Assembly (NCBI GenBank): GCA_049671305.1
Contig: JBATUR010000122.1
Location: forward strand, 1 to 64,000
Reading direction: 5' to 3'
Source of the DNA: CADCTM01 sp049671305
GTDB lineage: Bacteria; Cyanobacteriota; Cyanobacteriia; Cyanobacteriales; Coleofasciculaceae
DNA length: 64,000 nucleotides
The notes below the pieces were generated by a model. That model was given only the letters and a program-made list of their open reading frames with translations. It searched no databases and was not told where the DNA came from. The position numbers were made by a program, and so were the translations under genes. This document shows positions 34,466 to 44,312 of this stretch, piece after piece; the first letter of the stretch is position 1; each line of letters begins with the position of its first letter.

Positions 34466-35563
34466 ATGACTGAAATACCAGCCGGTACACCCGAAAATCA
34501 GCCTCAACCTGACTCTGAAGCCTTTGATCCTCAAGAGTTGCTGCTATTGCTGCGACGTAAGGAACAAAATTGGGTGGTGTGGGGTAAGGCTTGTCAGCAA
34601 CTTACGAAAGCCGGCTATACTTCTCAGGTGATTTTTGAAGAAACTGGGTTTGAGCCAATTCAACAAAATCAAGTAATTGTGGCTTCTCAGGTGTATACGA
34701 CTTTGCTGAATGCTGGGGTATCTGAGAATGTGCGATCGCGTTTTGAGCGCACTGGTAGTGATTCATTATATGAGTTACGCATCCTCACTCAAGACCAACG
34801 TGCCGCCGCCGCCGAGTTTATTGTGGCAAGATCCCTCGACTCGGAAGGTGCCCGCGAAGTTGCTAAGGCAGTTAAGGAATTTTCCCGCCGCAGCAAACTC
34901 CCAGAAGGCTTTTCTAACCATCCTGGTGACGCTGTTGCTTTTGAGTATTGGAAAGTTGCCAGACAACAAAATGATATCCAAGAGCGATCGCGTTTGATTG
35001 CACGAGGTTTGATGTTTGCTCATACCCAGTCAGCAAGGCAGCACGTCGAAAAGTTACTTACCGAATTACTCGGTGGCAACACTCAGCAAGCACCCCGCTT
35101 ACCTTTTTACCGAGTCGAAGCTGATGATGCCTTACCCCGTCTTTTGCCTGTAGTTGGACAATTACCACTAAGTGTAGACAAACTCAAAGATTTTCCGCCT
35201 CTTCACACTCCCACAGGATCTTTTCCTTTAGTTACAGTATCAACTAATCAAACCTTAGTGGCAATACCTGGTTGGCAAATTATTTTGAAGGCGCAAGATG
35301 CGGTAGTTGTTGCTTGCAAAACCAGTCAGTTACCTACTCAACAAAATGAAAAATCAGAAGATGTTCTTTTAGTAATTGATCGCTCAAATCAAACTTGGCA
35401 AGCTGATAGCTACTTTGCTGTAGAGCAGTCTGGGCAGATAGAAATTAATTGGTTTGAGCAAGAGCCAAATATTCCTTTATTAGGATGCGTTATCTTGATT
35501 TTGCGACCTAAAAAAATCCTTGATGAAGCCTTAAGTCGTGATGTTTGGCAAATTGACGAATAG
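34466..35563 (+). CDS. raf1: Rubisco accumulation factor 1
   Basis: A 365-residue protein that matches the Raf1 chaperone of cyanobacteria and plants. It has an N-terminal helical domain (about 20-195, with LLLLRRKEQNWVVWGKACQ and GFEPIQQNQVIVASQVY), a flexible linker (about 195-215, rich in Gln and Arg) and a beta-rich dimerisation domain (about 215-360). Raf1 dimers clamp Rubisco large-subunit dimers and promote L8 core assembly, after which small subunits displace it. The first 20 residues are disordered. Monocistronic, followed by a hairpin at 35612-35640. Confidence 0.93.
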   Translation: MTEIPAGTPENQPQPDSEAFDPQELLLLLRRKEQNWVVWGKACQQLTKAGYTSQVIFEETGFEPIQQNQVIVASQVYTTLLNAGVSENVRSRFERTGSDSLYELRILTQDQRAAAAEFIVARSLDSEGAREVAKAVKEFSRRSKLPEGFSNHPGDAVAFEYWKVARQQNDIQERSRLIARGLMFAHTQSARQHVEKLLTELLGGNTQQAPRLPFYRVEADDALPRLLPVVGQLPLSVDKLKDFPPLHTPTGSFPLVTVSTNQTLVAIPGWQIILKAQDAVVVACKTSQLPTQQNEKSEDVLLVIDRSNQTWQADSYFAVEQSGQIEINWFEQEPNIPLLGCVILILRPKKILDEALSRDVWQIDE

Positions 35564-35611
35564 TGCGATCGGCTCAAGATGAAGTTCTTGGTTTAAACTT
35601 GGGTTGTTCAG

Positions 35612-35640
35612 ATCCCTGATTTCTTGAAGAAGTTAGGGAT
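35612..35640 (+). terminator. Probable terminator of raf1, dispersed hairpin family
   Basis: ATCCCTGATTTCT pairs with AGAAGTTAGGGAT around a 3-base loop: a 13-bp stem with two G-U pairs that form only on the plus-strand RNA, which fits a raf1 transcript. It lies 48 bases past the stop. The sequence belongs to the ATCCC(C)GACTTCTT type of hairpin common at cyanobacterial gene ends; related copies are at 48520-48552 and 57503-57567. Confidence 0.6.
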
Positions 35641-35832
35641 AGTAGCCTTTACGAATCCTTTGGAGTTGCTATCTCTATTCTGAAAAGCGTTGCCAAATCT
35701 TAAATAGATGCCGCATTTTGATAATTCACGATAATTTGCATAAAAGCCAAAGCAACGGGTGATAAGTATTACAGGAAGCCGCCAAAATTGACATTGGTAA
35801 CAGACGTACTTCAAGCAAATTGAGAAACCGAC

Positions 35833-36183
35833 ATGAATAAACCTCTGATAGTTACAATTCCGACTTCAACCAAGAACAACTTGATTGGCAAAATCTTAGT
35901 GATTATCATTAGTTCAGGACTCTTAGGATATTGGTACTCTCTTGACTCAGCAGAGAAGTTTGAAACGAATAAACAGTTAACAATAGAGCAATATACCGCC
36001 AATTTTTCTCAACATAAAGCAAAACTCCTTTCTCCCGGACGTATGCCTATACCGCTTGGCATTTTTTCTGTGTTGATTGCCTTGGCTGTGTTTTTTGGAC
36101 TTTATGAACTACTGGGTTTATTGTTAGGATTGACTATTGGCAAAATATTTACTCCCCAAGAAAGTTCTCGTGATCGTGAATAA
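35833..36183 (+). CDS. Small membrane protein with two predicted helices, unknown function
   Basis: A 116-residue protein with hydrophobic segments at about 15-34 (LIGKILVIIISSGLLGYWYS) and 74-102, separated by a polar loop of about 40 residues with QLTIEQYTANFSQHKAKL. A short charged tail ends ESSRDRE. No family recognised. It lies tail-to-tail with the GT39 gene, whose stop is 22 bases away. The start ATG at 35833 is the first in frame; no strong ribosome site is visible. Confidence 0.62.
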   Translation: MNKPLIVTIPTSTKNNLIGKILVIIISSGLLGYWYSLDSAEKFETNKQLTIEQYTANFSQHKAKLLSPGRMPIPLGIFSVLIALAVFFGLYELLGLLLGLTIGKIFTPQESSRDRE

Positions 36184-36205
36184 AACCGATTGAGAAAACT
36201 CATTA

Positions 36206-37936
36206 TTACAATTTAGGTGCTGAGGCACATCGATATAGCTGATAAGGTATTCCAATCCGGTAATACCTACTAGAATCAAGCAAACAACGAGTTTTATTCT
36301 TCAGCATTAGTTTGGGTGGATAGTTTCGCTGTTTTAGCCCTGGAGCAACCACCCATAAATTTAACCTAGATGTTGGTAAGATTGCTAGATTAGAAAGATT
36401 AGCCCAAACTTGCTCATAGCCTAATTTCGTATTTAAGAAAGCAAAGTTAGGTTCAGTGTTGTTATGATTGTTACTCTCCTGCTTTTGCTCAATGGCTAAG
36501 GCAAAGCTTAAGCCTAAAGCCACATCCTGAAAGTTATTGTATCCCATCACCATAATAATGGGAATAGTTGGCTCAAAATTCATATTTTGTGCTACTTTTT
36601 GAGGCTGGAATGGTTTAAGAAATATTAGGTTGTTGACTACAAAGAGGCTACTCAATAGGGTAAAAAGCAAAATTATAATAATTTGTTTATGCTTTTTGAG
36701 TAACTGAGGCAAAACAGGTTTTTTTGAAAATGATTGATTAACATTTTTAACAATGTTCGTAGTTGTAGTTGAATTAACAGCAAAACAAGCTCCCAGTATT
36801 GCACATACAGCCGGATAATAAACAAAGTTATAGCGAGGTGCAACGGTAATATCTTTACCTAATAAGTAGACAATCGCTGCAAATTGTAGCAGTACAAATA
36901 AGGTAAAGCTTGTTAAAGTAAATGTAGCGATTGCTGGTTGTAATTGTTTAAAACCTTGACAAGCAAGTCTTGCAAACCAAATACCAAAGCTAACGCTTAA
37001 CAAAACACTGGGTATTTGAACCCATAAAGGCTGACTTTCTACAGGAAAAGCGATCGCTATACTCAACCAAGTAGCTAAAGTTTGATAAATTGGTGCAAGA
37101 ATTGTCGGTTTCGGCAACCAACCAGTTTCGGCACGCCCAAAACTCCCCAACATTACAGGTAACCAAGGCAAATAACTTGCCGCCACGCCAATAATTACCA
37201 ATGCTAAACTAAGCAAGCTGCCACGTGGTAACATTCTGCGACGCCAAAGTATTAAGGAGATGAAAGTTAAAACCTGGGCAATAAAGGCGATAAAGAAAAA
37301 ATAGTGAATATAGCAACCAATGCTATTAACAATTCCCCAAAATATCCAGAGTAGAGGATGTGGTAATTTTTGCGAAACTAAAGCTTTTTGAATCTGAATT
37401 AATCCCAATAGCGCCAGAATTAGGAAAAGCATTGGTAGAGTGTAGTGACGTGCTTCTTGGGAAAGGTAGACAGCAAAAGGAGAAACTGCCATAACTGCTG
37501 CACCCATTAAACCCGCAGCAGGTGAAAAGGCGAGGCGATTTAAGAGGTAGGTTAAAGCGATCGCAATTACTCCTAGTATTGCAGGAAGCGATCGCAATTT
37601 CCAACTTAAAGGTTGCGTTAAAGGCTCTACCCAGTTTAACCACTGATGCATCAAACAGAAAAACAAAGGCGGATGTGTCGATTTTGTCGCTACAGCTTCA
37701 GCAATTTCAGGACAGCTAACACTTGACTTTAAAGTAAATAAATGCTGCAAAGTTGAAGCAGGAAATAGGACATCTAAAGGCACATCTTCATAACGATTTC
37801 CTAAGCTTAATAAAGCCGTAAGCACTTCATCTAACCACAAAGGTTTAAGATCAAGATGCCAAAATCGCAGCATTGCACCGAGAGTAATTAATCCGATTAG
37901 CGCGAAGTAATGTTGATAATTTTTGCTATTATTCAT
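36206..37936 (-). CDS. Glycosyltransferase family 39 (ArnT/PMT-like) membrane protein
   Basis: A 576-residue polytopic protein with some eleven or more hydrophobic helices. The first periplasmic loop has the GT-C signature: an acidic residue after LKPLWLDEVLTALLSLG (Asp-Glu), and HPPLFFCLMHQW follows about 60 residues later. The segment SQEARHYTLPMLFLILALLGL is typical of GT39/ArnT-like cyanobacterial proteins. These enzymes move sugars from polyprenyl-phosphate donors to lipids or proteins on the outer face of the membrane. Acceptor and sugar unknown. The C-terminal 130 residues form a soluble domain. Confidence 0.85.
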   Translation of the reverse strand: MNNSKNYQHYFALIGLITLGAMLRFWHLDLKPLWLDEVLTALLSLGNRYEDVPLDVLFPASTLQHLFTLKSSVSCPEIAEAVATKSTHPPLFFCLMHQWLNWVEPLTQPLSWKLRSLPAILGVIAIALTYLLNRLAFSPAAGLMGAAVMAVSPFAVYLSQEARHYTLPMLFLILALLGLIQIQKALVSQKLPHPLLWIFWGIVNSIGCYIHYFFFIAFIAQVLTFISLILWRRRMLPRGSLLSLALVIIGVAASYLPWLPVMLGSFGRAETGWLPKPTILAPIYQTLATWLSIAIAFPVESQPLWVQIPSVLLSVSFGIWFARLACQGFKQLQPAIATFTLTSFTLFVLLQFAAIVYLLGKDITVAPRYNFVYYPAVCAILGACFAVNSTTTTNIVKNVNQSFSKKPVLPQLLKKHKQIIIILLFTLLSSLFVVNNLIFLKPFQPQKVAQNMNFEPTIPIIMVMGYNNFQDVALGLSFALAIEQKQESNNHNNTEPNFAFLNTKLGYEQVWANLSNLAILPTSRLNLWVVAPGLKQRNYPPKLMLKNKTRCLLDSSRYYRIGIPYQLYRCASAPKL

Positions 37937-38053
37937 GGCAACGTCAGATCAGGAAACCACTCTACCAGACGCCTGATCAGGAAATTAAGATCACGTCGTT
38001 GTTTATGTTAAATTAAAAGTGCTGTACTGACTGTTTCCAAAGAGGACAAAGCA

Positions 38054-38743
38054 ATGGTTCAGATCCAGCCAAATGCACCGTCAGAAGTCATCTACCCCGA
38101 CAGCGATGGTGAACCAATGTCCGATAATACCAAACAGTTTCGTTGGATTGTCACAGTCAAAGAAAATTTGGATTGGCTATTTGCTGATCAGCCGGATGTT
38201 TTTGTTGCTGGAGACTTTTTATGGTATCCAATTCAGGGCGACAACAAAACGCGGGTTGCTCCTGATGCAATGGTAGTATTTGCTAGACCAAAAGGCGATA
38301 GAGGTTCTTATAAACAATGGGAAGAGGGTAATATTCCTCCCCAAGTCGTCTTTGAAATTCTTTCACCAGAAAACACGCGCTCGGAAATGAATCGCAACTT
38401 GCTATTTTATAACCGTTTTGGTGTGGAAGAATATTATGTGTATGATCCTGATAGCAACAACCTCAGTGGCTGGTTGCGGCGTGAAGGTTTTTTAGATGTA
38501 ATTGAGCCAATTGAGCAATGGGTAAGCCCACGCCTCAAAATTCGCTTTGAGCCTGCCGAGACATTACGCATTTATCGACCTGATAATCAACCTTTTTTGA
38601 CTTACACTGAGATTGCTCAACGAGCCGAAGAAGCCGAGTTACGTGCCCAACAAGCCGAGTCACGCGCCGAAGCCGCCGAGTCACGTGCCACAAAATTAGC
38701 CGAGCAGTTGCGGGCTTTAGGAATAGATCCGCAGCTAGAGTGA
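38054..38743 (+). CDS. Uma2 family putative endonuclease
   Basis: A 229-residue protein with the Uma2 (DUF820) core, a PD-(D/E)xK nuclease fold greatly expanded in cyanobacteria. Core residues are visible in VAPDAMVVFARPKG, VVFEILSPENTRSEMNRN and FGVEEYYVYDPD. The C-terminal 50 residues are a charged heptad repeat (RAEEAELRAQQAESRAEA), probably a coiled coil. Nuclease activity is predicted from fold; biological role is not established for this family. It is 94 bases upstream of a helicase gene on the same strand. Confidence 0.88.
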   Translation: MVQIQPNAPSEVIYPDSDGEPMSDNTKQFRWIVTVKENLDWLFADQPDVFVAGDFLWYPIQGDNKTRVAPDAMVVFARPKGDRGSYKQWEEGNIPPQVVFEILSPENTRSEMNRNLLFYNRFGVEEYYVYDPDSNNLSGWLRREGFLDVIEPIEQWVSPRLKIRFEPAETLRIYRPDNQPFLTYTEIAQRAEEAELRAQQAESRAEAAESRATKLAEQLRALGIDPQLE

Positions 38744-38837
38744 AGACGTCGCTTTTTATGTCAAGCCTCTCGACCCAATAAGCTCGCATACATCGCGTTA
38801 AACTAAAACTGATACGTTGCTGCGATTACGGCGTCAA

Positions 38838-41147
38838 ATGTCTCAAGATGACCCGACGAACTTAACTCAATCACAAACAATACAACATAAGTTGCAGGAG
38901 CTCCGCAATGGCTTGCGAGAGGGGCAACAAAGCATGACAAAATGGCAGTCGGGGCAGTTGGCGGTTTCGGCTGTACCCGGTGCTGGCAAGTCTACAGGCA
39001 TGGCTGTGGCGGCGGCGTTTGCTGTAGCAAATCATCAACTCCACGGCAGGCGTCAGTTAGTTGTTGTCACCTTCACTCGTTCTGCTGCGGCTAGTATTAA
39101 AGCCAAAATTCGGCATAATTTAAAGGAACTTTCTTTACCACAAAATAGCTTTGTTGTCTATACTTTACATGGTTTAGCGCTAAGTATTGCCAACAAACAT
39201 CCAGAGTTATCGGGACTAAATCTAGAGACTTCCACTTTAATTACGGCAAATAAAGGTCATCGCTTAATCCGTACTTGTGTGGAACAATGGATTGTTGCTA
39301 ACCTGCACCTTTATTCTAATTTGTTAGAAGGATTGGGGTTTGATGGTGAAGAAACTGAGCGTTTACGCAGACAGTCAGTGTTGCGTACAGAGGTATTACC
39401 AGAAATTGCCAAAACCGTAATTCACGAAGCAAAAAGTTCTGGTTTATCGCCTGAAGATTTACGAGAAGTTAGTCAACAAATAACCGATGATTATCAGATT
39501 TTAGCGATCGCATCTGGCTTATATAAACAATACCAAATCGTGTCTCGCGCCCGTGACTTCATCGACTACGACGACATGATTCTTGCCGCTTTACGTGTCT
39601 TAGAAAATGACACAGTGCGTGAGAAGTGGCAAAAGCAATTTTTTGCCGTCTTTGAAGACGAAGCACAAGACTCGACACCTCTACAATTCAAACTTTTAGA
39701 AACCCTAGCCGCTGACCCAAATCATGCCAACGCACCACCCAATTTAATTCGAGTTGGTGACCCAAATCAAGCAATTAATTCTACTTTTACCCCAGCCGAT
39801 CCAATTTATTTCAACAGGTTTTGTGAAAAGTGTCAATCAATCAAACGTTTGGCAACAATGAATCAAGCCGGTCGCAGTACAGCGATTATTATTGATGCCG
39901 CTAATTTTATCTTAAATTGGGTCAATGAATCAAAGTTAACAGGTGAAATTCAAGCCTTTCGTCCTCAAAAAATTCTGCCAGTTGCTATTAACGACCCGCA
40001 ACCAGATGCTAACCCAAATCCAGTTGGTCGAGGGCTAGAAATTTATAATCCCCGCGACGTTTATCAGACTGTAGAATTGATCGGAGAAAGAGTAATTGAA
40101 CTATTTAAAAAAGCACCAGAACATAGCGCGGCGGTATTAGTGCGAGAAAATCGTCAAGGCAGTTTTGTTGCCGAAAAATTGGAGTATTTGAAACGGCAGC
40201 ACGGCATTGAGGTGTATGATGTGCAAGGAAGCGATCGCCATTCTCATGTTCCCGCAGAAATCCTCACTCTACTGCAATTTCTCGACCGTCCCCACTCTCC
40301 AGGCTATCTAAAAGCTGCCCTAGAAGTCTTGGTTCTCCGCCAACTTATTCCTACTCAAGACCTCAATGCCCTCGCCACTTTTCCTGAACAATTCCTCTAT
40401 CCAGGTCCTTTGGACGCACCCCAAAAACCGATCGTCCAACAAGCGCGGCAATACTGCAACAACCTGCTGCGTGCCCGTTTAGAATTACCCCACTATCAAC
40501 TAATTTCCTTCCTAGCTATCAACTTAAACTACGACCAATCTGAATTAGCAACCGCCGATAAATTAGCTGAACGAATTGCTAAACAAACTTATAATGATAG
40601 TTCTATGAATTCTACCTTAAATGCATTAAGTGAAATTGTCACATCCGAACGTTTTGAACCTGTAGAAGCTGAAAATGCTGAAGACCGCTATCTCCGCAAA
40701 GGTCAACTGACAATTATTACCATGCACAAAGCCAAAGGGTTGGACTGGGATTATGTTTTCCTGCCATTTTTGCATGAAGATACGCTGCCAGGGACGCCTT
40801 GGGTGCCAACGGCGGCAAAGTTTTTAGGCGATTTTACTTTAGCAGAAGTCGCAAGAGCTCAAATTCGTGCTCATCTGCACAACAAACCTTTACCAATGGC
40901 GTTAGAAGCGTGGGAACAAGCAGGGCATTTGAAAACAGCAGAAGAGTTTCGTTTATTGTATGTAGCAATGACACGGGCAAAGCGTTTGTTGTGGATGTCG
41001 GCAGCGGCAAAGGGACCGTTTCGTTGGAATACTTTTAGTGGTCATGCTTCAGATAATTTACAGCAGAAAAAGCCTTGTCCTGTGATACCTGCTTTAAAAA
41101 GTCAGTTCCCTACTTCGGTGGTTGCTTTGTCTCAAATATCGAATTGA
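38838..41147 (+). CDS. UvrD/Rep-like superfamily 1 helicase
   Basis: 769 residues from the ATG at 38838 (MSQDDPTN); a TTG 21 bases upstream is less likely. Motif I is SAVPGAGKSTGMAVAAAFA, Ia VVVTFTRSAAASIKAKI, II FEDEAQDSTPLQFKL, III RVGDPNQAIN, V TIITMHKAKGLDWDYVFLP and VI LLYVAMTRAKRLLWMSA. All ATPase motifs are intact, so it should be an ATP-driven 3'-5' DNA helicase in repair or replication restart. It lacks any fused nuclease. The Uma2-type nuclease upstream may or may not be functionally connected. Confidence 0.92.
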   Translation: MSQDDPTNLTQSQTIQHKLQELRNGLREGQQSMTKWQSGQLAVSAVPGAGKSTGMAVAAAFAVANHQLHGRRQLVVVTFTRSAAASIKAKIRHNLKELSLPQNSFVVYTLHGLALSIANKHPELSGLNLETSTLITANKGHRLIRTCVEQWIVANLHLYSNLLEGLGFDGEETERLRRQSVLRTEVLPEIAKTVIHEAKSSGLSPEDLREVSQQITDDYQILAIASGLYKQYQIVSRARDFIDYDDMILAALRVLENDTVREKWQKQFFAVFEDEAQDSTPLQFKLLETLAADPNHANAPPNLIRVGDPNQAINSTFTPADPIYFNRFCEKCQSIKRLATMNQAGRSTAIIIDAANFILNWVNESKLTGEIQAFRPQKILPVAINDPQPDANPNPVGRGLEIYNPRDVYQTVELIGERVIELFKKAPEHSAAVLVRENRQGSFVAEKLEYLKRQHGIEVYDVQGSDRHSHVPAEILTLLQFLDRPHSPGYLKAALEVLVLRQLIPTQDLNALATFPEQFLYPGPLDAPQKPIVQQARQYCNNLLRARLELPHYQLISFLAINLNYDQSELATADKLAERIAKQTYNDSSMNSTLNALSEIVTSERFEPVEAENAEDRYLRKGQLTIITMHKAKGLDWDYVFLPFLHEDTLPGTPWVPTAAKFLGDFTLAEVARAQIRAHLHNKPLPMALEAWEQAGHLKTAEEFRLLYVAMTRAKRLLWMSAAAKGPFRWNTFSGHASDNLQQKKPCPVIPALKSQFPTSVVALSQISN

Positions 41148-41463
41148 GATGCAGTTTTTAAAATAATTGAGTAACGCCGAATAGCGAGAGTGAAATTTTA
41201 TTAAACAAAATAAAAGTTGGCAAGTTAGAAAAAGCTTAATGCAAGAGTTAATATCTAGTTTATACTTAATTTTTGATAAAATTATAAAGAAAATTCAAAT
41301 AATCCGGTTTAACTAAGTATAATTATCGGATGTTTCGAGATTTTGAGTAATTGCCATTAAATTTGAGCTTTATTGCTAAGAATTAATGAGTCAAAATCAA
41401 ATATGCTCTCCGTAAGTTGTAACGAGCAAACCTGAAATTTAATCGTCCAAAGCGATCGCTATT
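41148..41463. other. AT-rich intergenic region upstream of the signalling operon
   Basis: 316 bases of AT-rich sequence with no open frame of interest, repeat or RNA gene that I recognise. It should contain the promoter of the operon at 41464-46318. A HIP1 palindrome lies just before the start codon (41452-41459). Confidence 0.4.
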
Positions 41464-43620
41464 ATGTCAATAATCCCACAACACCGCTTTTTTTCAGCGA
41501 AAAAACTGCCATTGCGTTGGATTCTCGTTGTGCCGTTTGTGCTGCAAATTTTTGCTGCGGTAGGACTAACAGGTTATTTTTCCCTAAAAAATGGAGAGCA
41601 AGCAGTTAATAACCTCGCAGCGCGATTAAGTCGAGAAGTCAGCGCTCGTGTCGAGGAAAATATCCGCACATTTACAGATATTCCTCAGCTCTTTTTGCAA
41701 ATACAAGCTTCAGCGATTCGTACAGAAAATTTAGATATAGAAAATTTTTCTACTGCTGAACGTTATATATGGCATCAAATTCGCTTAAGTAACTTCATCC
41801 CTACTCTTTATTACGGCAATCAAGAAGGCAATTATATTAAAGGTCAAAGAGGTGAAACTGCAGAAACTGACCTAGTGCAAATTCGCGATCAATCCACAGG
41901 GTTTAGGCGTAATATTTATAAACTTGACCCAGAAGGAAATCGGCTTAATATAACTCGAACTGATGATTTTGATCCGCGTGTTCGTCCCTGGTATAAAGCC
42001 GCAATAAAGGCAGGAAAACCCACTTGGTCACCTATTTATGTCTTCGCTTCTCAACGTGTTCTTGGCATTACTCCCGTTGTTCCTATCTATAACGATAGTG
42101 GTACTTTACGAGGCGTCTTAGCAATTGATTTTAAGCTTTCCCAAATTAGTGATTTTCTACAAAAACTAAAAATAAGTAAAACAGGACAAGCTTTTATTAT
42201 CGAACGTTCTGGGGAGCTTGTTGCTGATTCAACCGATGAATTACTCTATGTTACTAGTAAAAAAGGTAAGGAAAGGCGTAATGTAATTAATAGTACTAAT
42301 CCTCTAATTCGAGACACTGCACTTTATTTACAAAAAAGGTTTAAAAGCTTTGACAAAATTGATCGCAATCAGCAAATTGATTTCGATATTAATGGTAAAC
42401 GTCAGTTTTTACAAGTTACAGCAATTCAAGATGGTCGGGGTTTGGATTGGTTGGTAGTTGTAATAATTCCAGAAGTGGATTTTAGAGAACGAATTGATGC
42501 TAATACTCGCTCAACAATTCTGCTATGTTTAGCTGCTTTGATTTTAGCTACGATACTAGGAATTTTAACAGCTCGTTCAATTACTCATCCAATTTTACGT
42601 TTAAGCGCCGCCTCTTGGACATTAGCAAAAGAAGCCGCAACTGCGGAATTTGCTAACACACAACTAGAAAAAAATGTAGAAATGCAAGGTGCAAAAGAAC
42701 TGAGAATTTTGGCGCAAGCATTTAATCAAATGGCGCAAAAATTACGCGAGTCTTTTCGTGAATTGGCAGTAATTAATCAGGAATTAGAACAGCGTGTTTT
42801 GGCACGAACTAATGATTTAAAAGAAGCTAATCAGGAAATTACCCATCTTAATAGCCGCTTAAAATCCGAAAATGTCCGGATGAAAGCAGAGCTAGAGATT
42901 ACACGTCAACTGCAACAGATGATTTTACCTAAAGCAGAAGAGTTAAATCAGATTCCCCAACTGGAAATTGCTGGTTTTATGGAAGCTGCCGAAGAAGTTG
43001 GTGGTGATTATTATGACGTACTGGTACATAATGGTTTAGTCAAAATAGGTATTGGAGATGTTACCGGACACGGGTTAGAGAGTGGCGTATTAATGATTAT
43101 GGTACAAACGGCAGTGCGTACATTGTTAGCGAATAATGAAACTGACCCAACTAATTTTTTGAGTGTGCTAAATCAGGTAATTTACGACAACGTGCAGCGG
43201 ATGAATTCTGAGAAAAATCTTAGCCTATCTTTATTAGACTATAAAGATAGAATTATCAGTTTGAGCGGTCAACATGAAGAAATGATTGTAGTACGATATG
43301 GTGGTAAAATCGAACGAATTGACACTATAGATTTGGGTTTTCCAGTTGGTTTGGAAGCTGATATTAGTGATTTTGTTGCTCAGATTTTTGTAGAGTTAGA
43401 ACCCGGAGATGTAGTAGTGTTGTATACCGATGGCATTACGGAAGCCGAAAATAAATCAGGTGTGCGGTACGGCGTTGAGCATTTTTGTGAAGTAATTAGC
43501 CACAATTGGCAACAGTCGGCTGAAGCAATTCGGCAAGCTGTAATTGAGGACGTACGCCGACATATCGGTGGACAAAAAGTTTACGATGACATTACTTTAC
43601 TAGTACTCAAACAAAAGTGA
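41464..43620 (+). CDS. Membrane SpoIIE-type serine phosphatase with dCache sensor and HAMP
   Basis: A 718-residue protein. A transmembrane helix (about 20-40), a periplasmic double-Cache-like sensor (about 45-345, with VRPWYKAAIKAGKPTWSPIY), a second helix (about 352-372), a HAMP domain and a coiled coil (about 375-480) lead to a PP2C/SpoIIE phosphatase domain (about 500-718). Metal-binding acidic motifs are present: VGGDYYDV, GDVTGHGLESG, LYTDGITEAE and YDDITLLV. It probably dephosphorylates a STAS-type protein in a partner-switching circuit, here the product of 44313-44657. It resembles cyanobacterial IcfG-type phosphatases. First gene of a four-gene operon. Confidence 0.92.
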   Translation: MSIIPQHRFFSAKKLPLRWILVVPFVLQIFAAVGLTGYFSLKNGEQAVNNLAARLSREVSARVEENIRTFTDIPQLFLQIQASAIRTENLDIENFSTAERYIWHQIRLSNFIPTLYYGNQEGNYIKGQRGETAETDLVQIRDQSTGFRRNIYKLDPEGNRLNITRTDDFDPRVRPWYKAAIKAGKPTWSPIYVFASQRVLGITPVVPIYNDSGTLRGVLAIDFKLSQISDFLQKLKISKTGQAFIIERSGELVADSTDELLYVTSKKGKERRNVINSTNPLIRDTALYLQKRFKSFDKIDRNQQIDFDINGKRQFLQVTAIQDGRGLDWLVVVIIPEVDFRERIDANTRSTILLCLAALILATILGILTARSITHPILRLSAASWTLAKEAATAEFANTQLEKNVEMQGAKELRILAQAFNQMAQKLRESFRELAVINQELEQRVLARTNDLKEANQEITHLNSRLKSENVRMKAELEITRQLQQMILPKAEELNQIPQLEIAGFMEAAEEVGGDYYDVLVHNGLVKIGIGDVTGHGLESGVLMIMVQTAVRTLLANNETDPTNFLSVLNQVIYDNVQRMNSEKNLSLSLLDYKDRIISLSGQHEEMIVVRYGGKIERIDTIDLGFPVGLEADISDFVAQIFVELEPGDVVVLYTDGITEAENKSGVRYGVEHFCEVISHNWQQSAEAIRQAVIEDVRRHIGGQKVYDDITLLVLKQK

Positions 43621-43659
43621 TAGTTTTTTGTTAATTTATTAGTAAAGCAGATAAAATTG

Positions 43660-44271
43660 ATGACAAATATTGAGATGAAGGAGATAATTGGTGACTTTAA
43701 TAATGATATGCCAAAAGGTAAAGAGTACTTAACTTTGGTTTTTTCACCTAGTTCAATTCCGTTGAAACAGCGGTGGAGGACGAATGGGTTATCAGCCGAT
43801 TTTATGGCTGATTATTTTGCTACATTCTTTCCTGGAAAAGAAGGAACTACTACTGAAGCTAATCTACAAGCGGAAGTAAAGAGCGCAGTTAGTTTTATCG
43901 GTAATGAGTTATTAGAGAATGCTATGAAGTTTACTGATGATCAATTAGATTATCCGATTAGTTTGACTCTACAAATGTATAGTAACAAACTAGTTTTTAT
44001 GACGACTAATAGTGTTGATTGTCATAGTGTTGAGAAGTTTCAGGCTTTTGCCCAGGAGTTAACTTCTTCTGATATCAGTGAATTGTACATTCGTCACTTT
44101 GAAAAAATAGAGTCAGATTTAGAGGCTTCACTGCCGGAAACTTCTGATTCTGGTTTGGGCTTATTAACCATGATTAATGATTATCAAGCAAAGCTAGGTT
44201 GGAAATTTGAGGCGATTCAAAATGAATCAAAAGTAGTCTATGTCACAACTATGGTACAATTAATAGTTTAA
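43660..44271 (+). CDS. Anti-sigma-type ATP-binding regulator (DUF6272 / slr1658-like)
   Basis: 203 residues from the ATG at 43660 (MTNIEMKEI); a TTG directly before it is in frame too. The sequence keeps a GHKL-type N-box (FIGNELLENAMKFTDD) and a glycine box (SDSGLGLLTMINDY), so it is a diverged HATPase fold of the kind used by anti-sigma kinases. It sits between a SpoIIE phosphatase and a STAS-like protein, the standard set of a partner switch. I believe it belongs to the cyanobacterial slr1658 regulator family; that name is from memory. Kinase activity is not proven. Confidence 0.82.
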   Translation: MTNIEMKEIIGDFNNDMPKGKEYLTLVFSPSSIPLKQRWRTNGLSADFMADYFATFFPGKEGTTTEANLQAEVKSAVSFIGNELLENAMKFTDDQLDYPISLTLQMYSNKLVFMTTNSVDCHSVEKFQAFAQELTSSDISELYIRHFEKIESDLEASLPETSDSGLGLLTMINDYQAKLGWKFEAIQNESKVVYVTTMVQLIV

Positions 44272-44312
44272 CTGATTTAGCTTGATTGAAATGTTAAAAA
44301 AGCTTTGAGATA

